A stretch of 35,998 nucleotides of DNA from an uncultured Scytonema sp. (GCA_937873135.1 CALMVQ010000166.1:1-35998), one strand, 5' to 3'. Positions 1-7,479 are shown, counted from the first letter of the stretch. A program made the numbers and translations. The notes: generated by a model from the sequence alone, not told the origin.

Positions 1-187
1 CAGCCCGGATGGTAAAACCATTGCTACTGCAAGTTATGACAAGACAGTGATACTGTGGAATTTGAATTTGGATGATTTACTAAAACGAGGTTGTGATTGG
101 ATTCATGACTATCTGAAGAACAACCCCAATGTGAAGGATGAAGATCGTCACGTTTGTGATAATGTTGATGAAAAAACTAAAATATAA
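1..187 (+). CDS. WD40-repeat protein, C-terminal end (5' truncated by window)
   Basis: The reading frame is open from base 2 to a TAA at 185-187. It begins inside a WD blade (SPDGKTIATASYDKTVILWN), followed by LDDLLKRGCDWIHDYL and a short acidic tail ending in DRHVCD. That arrangement, a last blade then (L)L.RGC.W..DYL..NP.V...DR..C, is the usual C-terminus of large cyanobacterial WD40 proteins, often with NACHT, kinase or effector domains further upstream. The N-terminal part, and so the actual function of the protein, lies outside the window. The family call is firm; the function is unknown. Confidence 0.85.
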   Translation, partial: SPDGKTIATASYDKTVILWNLNLDDLLKRGCDWIHDYLKNNPNVKDEDRHVCDNVDEKTKI

Positions 188-266
188 TTTTTGCTTTACT
201 GCCAATGCGATTCTACCTTTCCTGCAAAGCTATAATTTGTTTATTGCACAGAGGTAGAAACTGGTT

Positions 267-452
267 ATGTCAACTCTTGAGCAAATCGAAGCGGCAATTC
301 TCTCGCTTCCATCGAATGATTTTGAGAAACTGAGACACTGGTTTTTTGACATGGATTATCAGCGTTGGGATGAGCAACTAGAGCGCGACATTGCAGACGG
401 CTCTTTAGAGGCATTGGCTGAATTCAAGGCAGGGCACTGCCGCGAAATTTAA
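267..452 (+). CDS. Small antitoxin-like protein, orphan
   Basis: This 61-residue acidic protein begins MSTLEQIEAAILSLP and has a central W..WD.Q.E.D pattern and a C-terminal (L)AEFKAG.CREI. This matches the small cyanobacterial antitoxins that usually precede a RelE/ParE-type toxin. Compared with the family as I remember it, the stretch between the D-rich middle and the AEFKAG tail is about five residues shorter. No RelE/ParE-like reading frame follows: 453-667 holds only a HIP1 site and a hairpin. It is therefore an orphan, either a remnant of a toxin-antitoxin pair or a free-standing copy. The assignment rests on memory of the family pattern. Confidence 0.5.
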   Translation: MSTLEQIEAAILSLPSNDFEKLRHWFFDMDYQRWDEQLERDIADGSLEALAEFKAGHCREI

Positions 453-618
453 AGAGCGCTAAAGCGCAACTACAAACTTTCCGCATGAGTGTTCAACCGA
501 ACTTGATATTACATGAAAGTGGCGATCGCTTATCTATACGTCTCTCCTAGAGATTGCCATATCTGTAGTCAATCAAACTTTTTTATTAAGCAGCAATTGA
601 TAGGATTTTGGAAAACCG

Positions 619-652
619 AGATCCCCGACAACTTTTACGAAGTCGGGGATCT
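619..652. repeat. Perfect 11-bp inverted repeat upstream of hypA
   Basis: AGATCCCCGAC (619-629) pairs perfectly with GTCGGGGATCT (642-652) around a 12-nt loop. It ends 15 nt before the hypA start codon. GATCCCCGAC...GTCGGGGATC hairpins are common dispersed repeats in filamentous cyanobacteria. At this distance it could also affect hypA translation or act as a leader hairpin; that role is inferred. Confidence 0.8.
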
Positions 653-667
653 AAGACGCTTAAAATT

Positions 668-1009
668 ATGCATGAACTAGGAATCACACAAAATATTGTA
701 GCAATAGTAGCCGAACACGCCGAACCGAAAAAAGTAAAAAGAGTATTATTAGAAATAGGCAAACTTTCAGCTATCATGCCCGATGCTATCAGATTTTGTT
801 TTGATATCTGTACTTTAGGCACAGTTTTAGAAGGTGCGACATTAGATATTTTAGAAACTCCAGGATTAGCACGCTGTCGCCAATGCAATGCAGAAATTCC
901 CTTAGAAAAGCCCTTTGGTAGCTGTAGTTGTGGCAGCCGGCAATTAGATTTAATAGCTGGTGAAGAATTAAAAATTAAGGAAATAGAAATTGAAATCGTA
1001 TGTGTGTAA
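668..1009 (+). CDS. hypA: Hydrogenase nickel incorporation protein HypA
   Basis: HypA delivers nickel to the large subunit of [NiFe]-hydrogenases together with HypB. The protein starts MHELGITQ, the invariant N-terminus with the nickel-binding His2. It has a zinc site made of C70, C73, C86 and C88 (CRQC...CSCG). At 113 residues it matches the family length. An upstream in-frame ATG at 608 would add 20 residues, but those are encoded by the inverted repeat, so 668 is the right start. The last 10 bases overlap the start of hypB (stop 1007-1009, hypB ATG at 1000), which implies translational coupling. No other hyp or hydrogenase gene is in the window. Confidence 0.96.
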   Translation: MHELGITQNIVAIVAEHAEPKKVKRVLLEIGKLSAIMPDAIRFCFDICTLGTVLEGATLDILETPGLARCRQCNAEIPLEKPFGSCSCGSRQLDLIAGEELKIKEIEIEIVCV

Positions 1010-1908
1010 CCTGCGGTTGTTCTGATGATGCCGAACCCAAAATTGCTAATCTTGAAACTGGTGAAGTCATGGGAATTGCCGATAGTGGCGATCGCCACCA
1101 TCATACTCACACTTTACCAGATGGCAGCATCATCAACCATTCTCACGAGCGCGAATCCAATCATTCTCATACTCACACTTTACCAGACGGCAGCGTAATT
1201 ACCCATTCCCATAGTCACGCCCCAGCTACAGAACCATCTCAAATCCATGCCAAAATACATGGCACAACTCTATCATTAGAACAAGATATCTTAGCCAAAA
1301 ATAACCTGTTAGCAGCCCAAAATCGCGGATGGTTTAAAGGTCGAAATATCGTCGCGTTAAATCTCATGAGTTCTCCAGGTGCAGGAAAAACGACACTTTT
1401 AACTCGCACGATCAATGATTTAAAGCATCAATTGTCTTTCAGTGTAATTGAAGGCGACCAAGAAACGACAAATGATGCTAAAAAAATCCAAGAAACAGGC
1501 TGCAAAGTTGTCCAAATCAACACGGGAACAGGCTGTCATCTGGATGCAGCAATGATAGAACGGGGTTTGGAACAACTGAATCCGCCATTGAACTCAGTCG
1601 TGATGATTGAGAATGTTGGTAATCTTGTTTGTCCAGCTTTATTTGATTTAGGCGAACACCTTAAAGCCGTGATTCTCTCTGTCACAGAGGGCGAAGATAA
1701 GCCGATCAAATATCCCCATATATTTCAGAAGAGTGAGGTGATGATTCTCACCAAAATCGATTTGCTGCCATACGTGCAGTTTGACGTTCAACGTTGCATA
1801 GAATACGCCCAGCAAGTTAATCCCCACATTCGGATTTTTCAGGTTTCTGCACTGACAGGCGCTGGATTGGATCATTGGTATGAGTGGCTAAGGCAATACG
1901 CAATTTAA
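1000..1908 (+). CDS. hypB: Hydrogenase nickel incorporation GTPase HypB
   Basis: HypB is a SIMIBI-class GTPase that works with HypA to load nickel into [NiFe]-hydrogenase. It begins MCVTCGC, the CxxCGC high-affinity nickel motif. Residues 33-73 are His-rich and consist of two copies of a unit like HTHTLPDGS.I.HSH, suggesting an internal duplication that makes a nickel store. The P-loop SSPGAGKTT lies at about 124-132, followed by the switch region EGDQETTNDA, a metal-site GTGCHLD, and the G-domain specificity motif ILTKIDLLP. At 302 residues it is complete. It overlaps hypA by 10 bases. The two hairpins downstream (2019-2063 and 2097-2123) are candidate transcript ends. Confidence 0.96.
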   Translation: MCVTCGCSDDAEPKIANLETGEVMGIADSGDRHHHTHTLPDGSIINHSHERESNHSHTHTLPDGSVITHSHSHAPATEPSQIHAKIHGTTLSLEQDILAKNNLLAAQNRGWFKGRNIVALNLMSSPGAGKTTLLTRTINDLKHQLSFSVIEGDQETTNDAKKIQETGCKVVQINTGTGCHLDAAMIERGLEQLNPPLNSVVMIENVGNLVCPALFDLGEHLKAVILSVTEGEDKPIKYPHIFQKSEVMILTKIDLLPYVQFDVQRCIEYAQQVNPHIRIFQVSALTGAGLDHWYEWLRQYAI

Positions 1909-2018
1909 TGTTTTGGCAATTTGGCAACTATTCCGATGAACTCAACAGTATTGTATAAATCAATGAGTCTTGCATAAAGGCGCATAGCAGAAAACTCGTC
2001 TTACCGGGTTGTTGTCGG

Positions 2019-2063
2019 GTTCTTATAACAAACACTCGCTCTTTGTGTGTTTGTTATGAGAAC
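2019..2063. repeat. Long 17-bp stem hairpin after hypB
   Basis: GTTCTTATAACAAACAC (2019-2035) pairs with GTGTTTGTTATGAGAAC (2047-2063) over all 17 positions in RNA, with one G-U pair and an 11-nt loop. It lies 110 bp after the hypB stop. There is no T-run after it, so it is better described as an RNA hairpin or dispersed repeat than as a classical terminator. Confidence 0.7.
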
Positions 2064-2096
2064 AACTTATTTGAAATATTTTATTTGAAACAGCGT

Positions 2097-2123
2097 AAAC
2101 CCCAGGCTCATCATCTGGGGTTT
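2097..2123 (+). terminator. Terminator-like hairpin
   Basis: AAACCCCAG (2097-2105) and CTGGGGTTT (2115-2123) form a perfect 9-bp GC-rich stem with a 9-nt loop. The right arm ends in TTT followed by CGTTATT. It is about 190 bp downstream of hypB and is a plausible end of the hypAB transcript. Confidence 0.55.
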
Positions 2124-2189
2124 CGTTATTCAACTGGATAAAACATTAGAACACCCAACGTAAAGTTGGAGTCGCAGTCGGTTTGCCCA

Positions 2190-2339
2190 GTTGTGCAACA
2201 GGCAGTTTATGATTGCCTTTACTTGGCGCTGGCGGTTGCCGAACACTGTCAAATGGTGACGGCAGATGAGCGCTTTGTTAATCCGATGCAAGGAGACGTA
2301 TTAGCGGGAAATGTTTGCTGGGTGAAGGATATACTGTAA
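2190..2339 (+). pseudogene. VapC-like PIN-domain toxin, C-terminal remnant
   Basis: The plus-strand frame from about 2190 to the TAA at 2337-2339 translates to a PIN-domain C-terminus: YDCLYLALAVAEHCQMVTAD, then ERFVN and a final WVKDIL. The Y-D...LALA...C..VTADE.F pattern, with the two acidic residues of the metal site, is typical of VapC ribonucleases. There is no start codon or N-terminal half; the frame is open only back to about 2142 and the part before 2190 is not recognisable. It is a fragment of a toxin-antitoxin gene. Its bases are also read on the other strand as the tail of the next gene. Confidence 0.7.
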
Positions 2340-2787
2340 TACCACTAGATCTATTCTCAGACATACTCAAAGAAATATACTTTATCTCACCCTTAAAAAT
2401 GAATTTATAAATTGCTCTAGGTTTATCATGACTTTTTCCTTGATAACCGACAATTATGCCTGTAATTGCCGCTTCCATCACCGCATCTGGAATTTCGTCT
2501 TCGTCTATGCCAACTTTGGCAAACTGATTTGCTTTTGCCAAAATGTGCTGTAACCCACGCCGATCATCTCCTTCTTCCAAGAATACGATTTTGCCATCAG
2601 CAAGTTTTGCAATCCGAACTATTTTCTCTGGAGTATGGTTTATACCAGCTTGGCTTAGTTCAACAATTAAGGCTGCTTTCTCAGTATCAGAACTAGGCTG
2701 TTGAGTCAATCGCTTGTCAAATATTTTTACTATCTTTAGGGCTGATGAAATTAGTACGCCAAATAACTGCGTAGATACAGGACGCAC
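2278..2787 (-). pseudogene. Toxin-like nuclease-domain protein with a chimeric C-terminus
   Basis: The 169-residue product (GTG start at 2787) has a central domain HTPEKIVRIAKLADGKIVFL, then a GLQHI motif, QF..VGI, IPDAV and GYQGK, then IY.F.F.G.I.YIS. I recognise this pattern from small toxin-like domains in cyanobacteria and polymorphic toxins, possibly of the barnase/EndoU/RelE-like nuclease fold; that fold is a guess. Relatives usually have a second His after GLQHI and end in N-G-F-I-V-G-A-N. Here that His is absent (the local sequence is LAKANQF) and the last 22 or so residues are the exact antisense of the vapC remnant (2281-2345). The gene was therefore probably cut at about 2340, acquired a foreign tail, and is likely inactive. 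No immunity gene is evident. Confidence 0.5.
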
Positions 2788-2933
2788 AGAAATATATTAT
2801 AAGTGAATCTTCGACAATAGATGGTAAATTTAGTAAGCTTTGGATGCCAGTGAGGTTTTAGGCGCTGACGCAACCGTGGTGGGGCTTGTAGCGGTATGGG
2901 TTGCGCCTAATTAGTGCTGATAAGCACTCTAAG

Positions 2934-3302
2934 TTAAAGCCAATCTCGGTAAGCTGATACTTCCTGAACGCTGATTTCAAACGGCATCCCTTTCCCAAAT
3001 GGCGGATAGACGCGGATTTTAGCGTCACTGACAAATCTCTCCAGCCGATAGCTAATCTGTGTAATGTTACTAACTATATGCCAGTAAGTTACGATGTCGG
3101 GGCAGTCTATTACCAGCTTCAGAGTGCTGTTATCTGTTATGAGATACCACTGACAACTTGATAATAATGATTGCGTAATGCGATCGCAAGCTTCATAAAA
3201 GCATCTGCCAGTAGATCGTTCGAGTTGGAAACGCAGTATTTGATCAAGTTGCGTTGCCTCGGTTGGTGGCAAATCATCTGCAGGAAGGAAAGATTTATTC
3301 AT
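2934..3302 (-). CDS. Hypothetical protein, coupled to the LLM oxidoreductase
   Basis: I do not recognise this 122-residue protein. It has no signal peptide or membrane segment. It is mixed alpha/beta with a Trp/Tyr-rich middle (YWHIVSNITQISYRLERF) and a C-terminal IRVYPPFGKG segment. Its ATG overlaps the stop of the upstream monooxygenase gene by four bases (ATGA at 3299-3302), so the two are almost certainly co-translated and may work together. It ends at 2934, 147 bp before the toxin-like gene on the same strand. The gene call is good; the function is unknown. Confidence 0.7.
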   Translation of the reverse strand: MNKSFLPADDLPPTEATQLDQILRFQLERSTGRCFYEACDRITQSLLSSCQWYLITDNSTLKLVIDCPDIVTYWHIVSNITQISYRLERFVSDAKIRVYPPFGKGMPFEISVQEVSAYRDWL

Positions 3303-4303
3303 ACATAACTTCGTACTTCTTGGCTGTAGCGCGTCAAACTCTCAAGGTTTTTCTCATGATTAAAAGACGAGGGTTTCAGCGCTAGCGTACCTAAGTTCAA
3401 TTCATCCTGAAATTTTTTGATTTTGTCACGACAAGTTGCCACATCACCAATGATTGAGTTTTCAATCAAATAATCTTCGTCAAAACAACTTTTATTGTTA
3501 TTCAACGGTTTGATGTGTTGACTCATTGCCGTATTTTGCATTTTGCCAGCGTTCTCCTTCATTTTGACGCTAAATTTACGCACGAAAGGCATCGCCTCAC
3601 GAACGGCCTCATCATATGTCTGAGCAACAAAGAAGAACCTTGCCAATAAATAGTTTTCAGAACCGCTAGAATTGATAGCGCGATATTTAGCAATGTTACT
3701 CTTAAGTTGATCCATGGAAAACGGTGGTCCCCCCATCAAGCCGAAGGAATGTTGGGCGCTAAACTCTATGGCACTATTGTCGCTGCTTGCCACATACGCC
3801 GGAATCTGCTTTTGCAACACTTTTGGGTAAATTGTCAGGCGATCGCATTGGTAGTATTGCCCTTTAAACGTTACCTCTGTTTCATACAAAAGCTGATGGA
3901 TGAACGCCATCCCCTCTAGCATCTTGGCACGGGATTCACTATCAGATAAGGCAAAGTGCTTCTTTTGTTCGGGAAAAGGTCCACCTTTGGCAATCCCAAA
4001 AGCGAGTCGTCCATTACACAGGTTATCAAGTGTAGCAATGTCCTCCGCCACACGAATCGGATCGTGAAATGCTAGCAATACTGCCGCCGAACCCAGTCGG
4101 ATAGTCGAGGTAACACCCGCTAGGTGTGCCATTAACACCAAAATCGACGGATTGATATAGAAATCACTGAAATGATGTTCTGTTACCCAGGCTTCCTCAA
4201 AGCCGAGACTTTCCGCGTGTTTCACCAAGGCAACTTGGTCTTCAATGGCACCACGAGTCGAGACATTATTATTTTCGTAATTGCAGAAAAGTCCGCTTTT
4301 CAT
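3299..4303 (-). CDS. Luciferase-like (LLM class) flavin-dependent monooxygenase
   Basis: A TIM-barrel FMN/F420-type oxidoreductase of the bacterial luciferase family. MKSGLFCNYEN at the start, HAESLGFEEAWVTEHHF, the AHLAGVTSTIRLGSAAVLL strand, DPIRVAEDIATLDNL and LAFGIAKGG are the family's standard segments. The frame is open upstream to an ATG at 4426, but those 41 extra residues are not family-like, and MKSGLF at 4303 is the canonical start, giving 334 residues. The substrate cannot be read from the sequence. The gene overlaps the next one by 4 bp (ATGA). Members act on aldehydes, alkanes, sulfonates or secondary metabolites. Confidence 0.85.
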   Translation of the reverse strand: MKSGLFCNYENNNVSTRGAIEDQVALVKHAESLGFEEAWVTEHHFSDFYINPSILVLMAHLAGVTSTIRLGSAAVLLAFHDPIRVAEDIATLDNLCNGRLAFGIAKGGPFPEQKKHFALSDSESRAKMLEGMAFIHQLLYETEVTFKGQYYQCDRLTIYPKVLQKQIPAYVASSDNSAIEFSAQHSFGLMGGPPFSMDQLKSNIAKYRAINSSGSENYLLARFFFVAQTYDEAVREAMPFVRKFSVKMKENAGKMQNTAMSQHIKPLNNNKSCFDEDYLIENSIIGDVATCRDKIKKFQDELNLGTLALKPSSFNHEKNLESLTRYSQEVRSYV

Positions 4304-4517
4304 AGTGAGAAAATAGAGAGTGGGATAATAGGAAACAGAATAATGGTCTATTGAGGCTTGAGGTAACAGGTGTTTTTGATGAGACTCCTGCACCAAGTAA
4401 CTTAAATGAGAGCGAGTACGCTTCACGCCACACCGGAAATCAAGCTACCATTCAAAACAAGCAAAAAGCCTAGAATAAACGCTTTTCTCATAGCGAGTTT
4501 GGGAGCGTGAAGCGGTA

Positions 4518-4856
4518 CTAAGTTGTTGTCACCCACTGCAAATCCAACCACAGACGCGGATCTCCATGCTTTATCTTCGATGATGGATCGCGTAGCAATC
4601 TTGTAGCATTCAGGAAAACCACCTGAACCAGACCCATATTGTCTGCAACTTCCCTGAGGACATCTTTCTGTACTTGCACATAAGGCATCTGTTCATTAGA
4701 GCAATAAATTCCTATATATTGCAAGCGTTTTGAAGGTCGTCCCCAATAGCAAGTAATGACTTTCACATAACAGTCGTCTAATAGTTCTCCTACTCTTGGG
4801 TAATAGTGATTGACGACCCTTATGAATTCTTTGACTAGGATTTCTTCACTAATCAT
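4518..4856 (-). CDS. Hypothetical protein (112 aa)
   Basis: I do not recognise the family. The product begins MISEEILVKEFIRVVNHYYP, is soluble, and has several aromatic-rich beta-like stretches (VKVITCYWG, LQYIGIYCSN) followed by a helix and LWLDLQWV near the end. It lies on the same strand as the monooxygenase pair but 215 bp upstream of it and is probably transcribed separately. Upstream is a very AT-rich gap that could hold its promoter. The codon pattern looks real; no function is proposed. Confidence 0.6.
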   Translation of the reverse strand: MISEEILVKEFIRVVNHYYPRVGELLDDCYVKVITCYWGRPSKRLQYIGIYCSNEQMPYVQVQKDVLREVADNMGLVQVVFLNATRLLRDPSSKIKHGDPRLWLDLQWVTTT

Positions 4857-5226
4857 TACAAAGCTTCTACTTTTGTAGGAATTATCACATTACTTAATAT
4901 AACATAAAAAATGCGTACATTCATGACAATGCTATCTATTTTAATAATAAATAAATAATATAACAATATAAAAAAATGTTTTTAAAAATTTAAAAAGAAA
5001 GAAAATTATTTGTTGTATCAATAAAATACAAAAAACACAAAGTTAGTTTTTCTTAAAATCAATTTATTATTTTTTTATTTTTTAAAATATATTTTTTATG
5101 AACAAGTAATAAACTTATAATGATTATTAATTCAAAAAAGGCTCAAACCTTTAGAAACCGGGTTTCCCATAAAAAACCCGGTTTCTCCGATCTCACAACT
5201 CATTTAAGAGTGTGATATATTACTGA
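4857..5226. other. AT-rich intergenic region, 370 bp
   Basis: Extremely AT-rich sequence with long A and T runs at 4960-5100 and no plausible gene on either strand. The only defined structure is the hairpin at 5153-5186. It lies between two minus-strand units and may carry the promoter of the 4518-4856 gene. Confidence 0.7.
5153..5186. repeat. 13-bp perfect inverted repeat (GGTTTC-type)
   Basis: AGAAACCGGGTTT (5153-5165) pairs perfectly with AAACCCGGTTTCT (5174-5186) around an 8-nt loop. The same GAAACCGGGTTTCT arm recurs at about 10370-10384 ahead of the Uma2 gene, so it is a dispersed repeat. For the gene pair ending at 5227 (minus strand) it sits in the right place for a terminator. Confidence 0.8.
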
Positions 5227-5538
5227 TTAACGGGAATTGCGTTCGGCAACTAACACGGAAGCTACCATATCAGGGAATTCTTTGAGATCACTATATCCCT
5301 CAGATCCGTGAATAGGAGATACAAATGTATAGTTGGGATCGCACTCTCCATTATCATAGACTTGAATAAACCATTTATCGGGATATCCTTCAACAGCTAG
5401 TTCTACTGTATACCAACTATCATTAACACTGCGAGAGCTAACAACCACGAACCACTCTCTATCATCTTCCGAAATGTTCCATTCTGCCATCAAAAACTCT
5501 AAGGCTATTTGTCCTGCATCGCTTGGAGTTAATAGCAT
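5227..5538 (-). CDS. Hypothetical protein, possibly NTF2-like
   Basis: A 103-residue soluble protein: helical start DAGQIALEFLMAEWN, then strands around SWYTVELAVEGYPDKWFIQV, then YDNGECDPNYTFVSP and a C-terminal helix. I recall close relatives in cyanobacteria but no established function. The helix then W.V..........I.V.D.G layout resembles NTF2-fold proteins, some of which are immunity proteins; this is weak inference. A strong Shine-Dalgarno (AAGGAG, 6 nt before ATG) is built into the last codons of the upstream gene, which ends 2 nt away, so the two form an operon. Confidence 0.7.
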   Translation of the reverse strand: MLLTPSDAGQIALEFLMAEWNISEDDREWFVVVSSRSVNDSWYTVELAVEGYPDKWFIQVYDNGECDPNYTFVSPIHGSEGYSDLKEFPDMVASVLVAERNSR

Positions 5539-5540
5539 TT

Positions 5541-5792
5541 TTACTCCTTAATCGGAACTTCTGGATACAAGCCTAGTTGCTTAGATAACTCGCGGGCAAC
5601 ATGGATTAAAAACTTCGCTCCATCATCATTGCCTTCATGTGCGAATCCAGTTGCAACTTGTAGCATTGTCTGTACTAAGCCAGCATCTATCAAATCTGGT
5701 TGAGCCTCCAAAATTTCTGGTTCTGTACCATTGGGACAACTAATGAGTTGCTCAATCAGATTAAAATACTGGTTTTCGCGCTTTTCAGTCAT
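5541..5792 (-). CDS. Stand-alone N-terminal module of cyanobacterial TPR/CHAT proteins
   Basis: The 83 residues (NQYFNLIEQLISCPNGTEPE, then LDAGLVQ-like IDAGLVQTMLQVA, then FL.HVARELSKQLGL) match the N-terminal helical cap normally found at the head of large cyanobacterial TPR proteins, many of which carry a C-terminal CHAT protease domain. Here the gene ends with PEVPIKE and a TAA just after the cap, and no TPR sequence follows. It is either a truncated relic or a free-standing adaptor. It is the first gene of a two-gene operon with a 2-nt gap, and its last codons form the ribosome binding site for the next gene, which argues for continued translation. Confidence 0.65.
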   Translation of the reverse strand: MTEKRENQYFNLIEQLISCPNGTEPEILEAQPDLIDAGLVQTMLQVATGFAHEGNDDGAKFLIHVARELSKQLGLYPEVPIKE

Positions 5793-5920
5793 GATTTGTT
5801 TGTTGAGGTTTGAATGTTGAATTTAAGGAGAAGCACCTCTGGATAACTCTTTTTCTGTCAGTATTCAGCTGTCAAGAAAGGAGGTTTAAAGCAAATCACA
5901 TAAACAAGACAACTTAAATA

Positions 5921-6340
5921 TTACTGTTCAATACTGTGGTGCCAAAGTCTTTCTAGCATTTCTACTTGTTTTTTAAGAACGGTAGCCCGATAAACAACAT
6001 ATTTGTCGTAACTAACAATGAATATTCCTATCATAATTGGCAGCAATAATAAAAGCGATCGCAATCTCCTAAAGATTTTGTTGTCTTTCAAAAAATTTAG
6101 AATTTTTTCAGCAGGATAGATCTTTTCTCTGCTAGCTTTATCTTGAGCCAACAGATCTGTCTGGTTGAAAGCAGACGGGTATTCGCCTGCACTATTCCGA
6201 GCAACTTCACAGGCTAAAGACTGTGTTTGTAGTAACGACATATGTTGCTCCCAAACTATGCTAAATACAAATAGCCCTGGAGAAAGAACAGCTAGAGTCA
6301 CTAAACAAACTGTGAGAAAATTTAAAAGTTTCAACTTCAT
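5921..6340 (-). CDS. Hypothetical membrane protein, two transmembrane segments
   Basis: Chosen start is ATG 6340 (MKLKLLNFL), preceded by a purine-rich GGGAGAG ribosome binding site; the frame is open further up to 6436 but that extension has no such signal. The 139-residue product has a membrane segment at about 4-27, a central soluble stretch of about 65 residues, and a second hydrophobic segment at about 93-112 (LLLLLPIMIGIFIVSY), followed by a charged, coiled-coil-like tail (ATVLKKQVEMLERLW). No family is recognised. Confidence 0.6.
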   Translation of the reverse strand: MKLKLLNFLTVCLVTLAVLSPGLFVFSIVWEQHMSLLQTQSLACEVARNSAGEYPSAFNQTDLLAQDKASREKIYPAEKILNFLKDNKIFRRLRSLLLLLPIMIGIFIVSYDKYVVYRATVLKKQVEMLERLWHHSIEQ

Positions 6341-6963
6341 ATTGCTTCTCTCTCCCTTACTAAGCTGTCTGCACTTGGTAAGAAAGTATATGAATGCAGT
6401 TTGTGCAAGCTTTCTGTGACAACTTGATTGATGCAATTAAGACGATACTCAAGAGTTCGGCTGTAGAGTCATCTCTTGGGTAGAATCAAGTTAGAACGAA
6501 CTTACTCAAACCTTACTTGCAGTTAAGCTAATGTGCAAATAAGATTGTAGATTTTTAAGTACCGACGTATTGTCGGAGAAGATTCTGTAGGTACAAGAGT
6601 TGTGCTGGTGGGAGTATCTCCAATGAAAGCGCACATCTTTGAAGATCCGTAGCCGCAACTTCTCTTCGCATCCTGGAAACTTTTATTTGAGAACACACTA
6701 GTGCAACAAGGCAAAAGTACAAAGTCAAAAGGCACTCATAATGAAATCCTTATATATCAAGCTTTTGGTTTGAAATTTACTGGTAAGTTATTTCAGCCAG
6801 CCTGCATTAGGAAAACCCGTCAATCCTTGCCCAGTCTCGCCCTCCGCTAAAAGAAGTAAATTCATTGTTTACCTGCTTGTGAGGGTTAAGAAGTCCCCCC
6901 TCGTTCCTTGGCTTTCGCCTAAGAATGTAGGGGGGTAGAGGGGAATCTCTGCGTAAATCCTAT
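6341..6963. other. Intergenic region with repeats
   Basis: No convincing gene. It holds a dispersed repeat at 6698-6733 and a C6/G6 inverted pair (CCCCCCT 6895-6901 with AGGGGGG 6929-6935). The minus-strand frame at 6523-6735 starts inside the repeat and has no family resemblance. Confidence 0.6.
6698..6733 (+). repeat. Dispersed CAACAAGGCAAAAGT repeat, copy 1
   Basis: CTAGTGCAACAAGGCAAAAG followed by TACAAAGTCAAAAGGCA. The same head (CTAGTACAACAAGGCAAAAG) recurs at 15758 and, shortened, at 35425, each running into AAAAGTA-type heptamers. It is a dispersed short repeat. Confidence 0.7.
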
Positions 6964-7479
6964 ATGATTTATATCATCAGCATCAACACAGGACAGTTTA
7001 TCTCACTCGGATCAAGATTATTTGGATTTATTAAGGTTGTACTCAATGGCTGGAGTTCCTATTTCATAAGTCTTTTAAAATTTTTTTGGAGTATAGGTGC
7101 TAGTATTTTCGGGATGGGGTACTGGCATTTACGAGGTGAGGTTCTGACATACATGTACTCAACATCAAATGAATATAGCCTGGGGCAGATGACAGTTTTT
7201 TTCGGTATTCTTCCTAAAGAAAAAACCTGTACTCAAGGAGATCTTAGCACCCAGCAAAGATTGCAGTTTTTTATTGAGATGCCGTTCGGCATTAAGTTAA
7301 TAGAGTTATGCTCAATAAAGTTCAGAGAACTGCTTCAGACTCAACGTGTAGAGACTCTTCGCTTCCGGGGACGGGGACTAAAGCAGGTATCTTACTCCTG
7401 GTGGAATCTCTGGCAGGAGATTGCGGTAATGAAATACCCTGCCTTGAGCAGCGCAGTCTTTGAGGACTTTAAAGACTGA
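6964..7479 (+). CDS. Hypothetical protein (171 aa), uncertain
   Basis: The frame encodes a hydrophobic N-terminal third (a possible membrane segment around FIKVVLNGWSSYFISLLKFF) and a more ordinary soluble C-terminal part with MPFGIKLIELCSIKFRELLQ, RVETLRFRGRG and a Trp-rich SYSWWNLWQEIAV. The second half looks like real protein, with amphipathic helices and balanced composition; the first half is doubtful. There is no clear ribosome binding site. No family is recognised. It may be a genuine gene, or a longer decayed gene of which mainly the C-terminal part survives. Confidence 0.4.
   Translation: MIYIISINTGQFISLGSRLFGFIKVVLNGWSSYFISLLKFFWSIGASIFGMGYWHLRGEVLTYMYSTSNEYSLGQMTVFFGILPKEKTCTQGDLSTQQRLQFFIEMPFGIKLIELCSIKFRELLQTQRVETLRFRGRGLKQVSYSWWNLWQEIAVMKYPALSSAVFEDFKD

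Noticed and set aside
3299-4426. Longer start of the luciferase-like gene at 4426
   Set aside because: The extra 41 residues do not resemble the family, whose members start at MK.GLF as at 4303.
6523-6735. Minus-strand 70-codon frame
   Set aside because: It starts in the dispersed repeat and has no recognisable protein character.
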